Assembly: GCF_047663525.1 (NCBI RefSeq)
Contig: NC_092602.1
Span: 5,835,501 to 5,899,500, forward strand
Reading direction: 5' to 3'
DNA from: Anas platyrhynchos
Lineage: Eukaryota; Chordata; Aves; Anseriformes; Anatidae
DNA length: 64,000 nucleotides
A program made the translations under genes and the position numbers. Of the stretch, positions 60,036 to 64,000 are shown in pieces; position 1 is the first letter of the stretch; the number at the start of each line of letters is the position of its first letter. Under the pieces are notes generated by a model that had not been told where the DNA came from, searched no databases, and saw only the letters and a program-made list of their open reading frames with translations.

Positions 60036-63000
60036 TTTTGGTCATATACAGGTTCTATTCAGCTACAAAAAATCTGTTAAGGAGCTATAATTTTTATAAA
60101 GTCAAATTTTCTGATCCTGAGTCCTACAACTCAGAGAATGATGGTGGCAGGTGGAATTCCTTTGACATTTAATATGTGCTGTAAGTTGGGTAAAGTCCGA
60201 GAGCTTTGGACCTCATCAGGATTCTCCTTGACTTCCTGCCAGCTGGCACGCAGGTAGGTTCCATATGAAGAGACGATATATTCTGTCCTCAAAACAGGGC
60301 TTGCAGTGAAAATGCTGCAAGGAACCAGGCTATTTAAACAAATTAAGCTATCTATTTGTGAGCATCAGTGAAACATTTTGTGATGTTACACTATATGCAC
60401 TTGTCACAGTTCTGCCACATCAAGGTTAGAGTGGGAAGGTGACTAGCTGGCAGTCACTTAATCAAACAGAAATCTTGATTTTTCAGGTAACCCAGGCAGG
60501 GTGAGGCTTGCACGCTCCATTGCTTTTAACAACCAGATAATGAATATGCTTTCCAGAATTCGTGTTTCTCATAGTGGAAGTAGCAGCTGCATGTGATCTG
60601 TGTTGCTGTCAAAGGAAAGTGAGATGTAGTTAATTCAGGTCTACACAACAAAGATGTATTGATCAGGGCTCTCCTTGCAGTGGTTGGATATCTGCAATAG
60701 CAGTGGCTAGGACAGTGCAACAAGCTGGGATGGCAAAACCAAATATGCATTGTCTTAATACTGAAGGTGAGAGGGCTTATCACGTAGCTTCAGTGAACAT
60801 CGGCAGCTCTTGAGTGGTTCTGTGCCAGCCTTCAGAGGGTCTGTAAGATAACTAAAATCAAGTGAAAATGACACGGGTTTTACATGTCATTATAAGTATG
60901 CTTCATTTGTAGCTATAGGGTTAATCTCATGGATTCTGTATAAACAGCTTGCAGTGGATCAGTTCCATGTGATTGTAAAAAAGAAAAAAACAACTGTTTA
61001 TGGCATCTGGATGAAGTTAACTGAGCTGCTTACAGAGGTACTGGATGTTGCAAGAATTATATGGGGTGGATGTATACATTATGTTTCCTCTGCTCCTTCT
61101 GTACTAGTAGTACTTGGATGGGGATGTTTATGTGCTACATATTTAGTAGTTTTTGTATTGCAGTGCGTTTTTTTTAAGGCAAAGCTAAAAATCCTTGTAC
61201 GCTGGTTTTGTAATAAAAACTGTAATTACTGTTTTTATTTCTGCAGGGGTACCTAAATTGCTGTCCGTCTTCCCGCTTTTTCTTCTTGCCCGTTTCCCTT
61301 AATAGCTGTAGGTACTTTTCTTTTGTTCATATGTTGTGCAGAAGAAAAATGGACACCAACAGGTTTGCTAATTACTATAAAATTCTTCCCAGCCTTGTTC
61401 TGTTCAGATCATACTATTAGCTAAAGTAATGGAGTGCAATGGCATGATGACTCTCACGCTTTTCATTATATGAGGTTTTGCTGGTGCAATATATTACTGG
61501 GATTGTCTTCAAGGGCTGTCACCAATAGCTTTTGATTTTCCACACCTGCTGTTTTCGTTTTATCTCAGTGTTCCTTTTTAGCTGCTACAGTAATCTTCCT
61601 TATCTTTCCTAAATGACTTTTAAGGGCACAGTACTGTTAGCCCTTTGCTTCCTCAGTTCTTGCTAGGAACTAGCAAAGCTGAGTGAGCATTGGTGTGCTG
61701 AATACCTCGAAGGACAGTCCTTTGACCGGTGTCAGTCCTCTCATTCACATCAGTGGGCTTGTTCCTGTTAGTTTTCTAGGTGCAAAGGCAAGGTCTTTAC
61801 CCTCACTGCATCATTTTGCTCCTGATTCCTGCTTTTCCATCCTCGATGCAACCTATCAGGACTGTCAATGTCATCTTCTTCAGCCGTATTTACTGCAGCA
61901 TACTTTGTGTCTCATCACTGTGATTATATTAGCTCCAGTGATTGTGCTTTCACCTCATTACTGAAATAAAGTTAACGTTAATGAGAGTCATGCAGCTAAA
62001 CCTTTGCTCACCTCTCTGGAAATTTATTCTAATGATGAAAAGGAGATGCATGTAGATCTGTTGAAAAGCGAGCTGGCTTTTTTTCCCCACCCCCATCTAG
62101 CTGCCTACCAAGTCTGGTGTTAAATAAAGTATTTTGTTACTAAGTGCAGATGATGCAAAAGAATCCAAATGCATTATAGAAGATTAGTGACAAATGATAT
62201 TGGTTAAGCACTGATCTATGTACTGGTCTGCTGCAGAATTCTTTTATGACCCAAATTTCTGTGTTGCTGCTGTGTCTGTAAAGGCTTTCTCATATCAGCC
62301 TCCCACAATGAATTAGCTATCAGGCACTTGGAGATTCTAGGGGGTATGCTAGGAAAGCTGAAGATATTATCTTGTGTAACAGTAATTGCACCTATAAATG
62401 AGATGTAGCATTGAGGGAGAGATAGAAATTGTTTACAACAAACACAACAAGGCTTTGAGCTAAAAGGAGAAATATATCTAGATAAGCAAAAGTTAATGAG
62501 ATGAGACAAATGTGCATGATGCATGTGCTAAGCAAAGAGGCTCATGAGATCTTTTTCTGATCAGAATTTAGATTTACAAGAGCAGTCATTTTACCACTGC
62601 TCGGTGCTAGGAAAGCCACTCAGTAGAGGTGGGTCTTTTTGTTTGTTTTGCTTGGTTTTTTTTTGTGAAATACTAGAGAACAAGAATTCTCTTTTCATTA
62701 AATCCTCATACAAGCAGCTACCATGACATGGTTCCAGTCCTGTCTGCTGCAGTAGCAGAGGTTAACGAGAAAGATGGTAATATTGACTAAAAAGAACACA
62801 TCCTCTGAATCAAACTTATTGTTTAATTTTTTCCTTATATGTCTTCTCCTCATGTATTAAACTGAACTGAGCCTGATGTAGTTTAAGATGTCCAAAGTGG
62901 TTCTTGCAGAAAATTTGCATGTATATTACAGAGTTTTTATCAAAAAGGCAACATGTTGTTTGCCCAAGACAATGTTGTGAACAGACAAACCTCTTGTTTT

Positions 63001-63389
63001 CAAAAGGATAAAGATATGTCTTGCTAAATAAATACCCCAGGACTGTACAGTGAGTAGCATATTTTAGACCCCAGAATGTTCACAAATGCTTGCTTCAGGC
63101 TTTTAAAGAAAAAATAATCCAAGAATCACCAAAGCCTGGTGACTGAGAAGAGGGAATGAAATACAGTGCTGTAGTGATAATCATGTTTTGACCTATTTCA
63201 GATTCCAGGGTGTAGAAGTATTTTCTCTCTCGTACAGGTTTGTGATTTTTACCAGAGTTCACAAGGCAGTGTATGTAGCCTTGTCGCCGAAAGAGCAGCT
63301 TTCTAATAGGAAGGTTGTTTAAGTTAGCCTTTTCAAATGTCAGAATCCTAAACAAAATAGATAAAGTTGGATAAAGGTAACCCTTTACA

Positions 63390-63560
63390 AAGGTTGTGAA
63401 ATAACATTATCGCCCTTTGGCAGAGGGAGAAATTGAAACACGGTGTTTAGGAGACATCGTTCTTGACAGGCGATGGAGCATGTGCGGGTTTGAGCATAGC
63501 ATTTAAACCTGGCCCCTGGAATGCTGTCCTGCTCTGCTTTCTGGAGATTTCTACGTTCTC
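63390..63560 (+). repeat. MIR-like ancient repeat fragment
   Basis: ACATTATCGCCCTTTGGCAG, then GAGGGAGAAATTGAAACACG, and later ATTTAAACCTGGCCCCTGGA keep the block order of MIR-type SINEs. Diverged; consensus recalled, not searched. Confidence 0.45.
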
Positions 63561-64000
63561 TTTCTGAGCTTCTAACTGTAGACATGAGTCAGTGCTATCT
63601 CCAGGCACAACACCGCAAGCTGTTTTGGAGTGTATCAGGTTCAAATGTGACTTATGAAGTAATTTGTATCGTATTTAATTGGAGAGATTTTTATAAGACC
63701 CTATCCTAAACCAGCTTTTGATATAGACACAAACAAAATGAAATAGCTTCTTTGTAAGAAAGGTGGATTAAATCATTTTCAGCTTGTTTCATGGTCATTC
63801 CTACTGCTCCAGCAAGCACTTTGTTTTGAAAATAGTCTCTATCAGCTGCAGGTATTCACTTCGGTTTGCTTTCTTTTCCTTTATGTGCACATCCCCCTCT
63901 TCTCCCACCTGCTTCCCAGCTTGGCTTTTCCTCATCTCGGTGCCCAGGAAATGCCAGTGTCTGGTTGAATGAGCTCTGCTATAAATCAAAGTGTCATCAC

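Larger units (their letters stand above)
58031..64000. other. Intergenic, no gene recognised
   Basis: Unique AT-moderate sequence. Contains a T-run near 58483-58494, an 82-bp diverged tandem duplication (59871-60035) and an ancient repeat fragment near 63390-63560. In human the next gene in this direction is MED13L at a large distance; no MED13L exon was recognised here. Confidence 0.55.

Noticed and set aside
1-64000. CRISPR arrays, bacterial defence or phage modules, operons
   Set aside because: The window is vertebrate nuclear DNA. The repeats found are minisatellites, microsatellites and retrotransposon remnants, and no such system is present.

Overview
The window is vertebrate nuclear DNA and almost certainly avian. 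It holds a 5'-truncated CR1 LINE with the bird-type 3' end (30254-31105), compact introns, a GC-rich gene buried in minisatellite, and a conserved gene block that in human lies on chromosome 12q24 (SPRING1/C12orf49, RNFT2, HRK). Gene order and relative orientation match human. All genes were identified by reading the translated protein and recalling the families; no database search was run.

Layout: 1-1000 is a degenerate pyrimidine-rich minisatellite. HRK (1021-1287, +) is an 88-residue BH3-only protein coded in one exon. It is followed by a second minisatellite (1348-1790) with a 72-bp higher-order unit. From about 4.1 to 18.2 kb is intergenic DNA with only scattered old repeats. RNFT2 (18186-45640, -) is a multi-pass membrane RING-finger protein. 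Nine coding exons were traced with consistent splice phases, giving 436 residues. Its largest intron (25761-36777) carries the CR1 element. A CpG island at about 48560-49060 lies between the head-to-head genes RNFT2 (-) and SPRING1 (+). SPRING1 (48944-52482, five coding exons, 205 residues) encodes the Golgi protein needed for SREBP activation. The last 11.5 kb has no recognised gene, but it contains an isolated CpG island at about 57690-58030 with a strong splice donor.

The genes are neighbours by conserved synteny rather than parts of one pathway: HRK acts in mitochondrial apoptosis, RNFT2 is a predicted membrane ubiquitin ligase, and SPRING1 works in sterol/lipid regulation. RNFT2 and SPRING1 probably share a bidirectional promoter. 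I found no operon, CRISPR array, defence island or other undescribed multi-gene system. The points most worth a second look are a 31-bp tandem duplication that copies an RNFT2 splice donor, the minisatellites around HRK together with its variant BH3 core, the orphan CpG island, and a pair of interleaved perfect inverted repeats in an RNFT2 intron.
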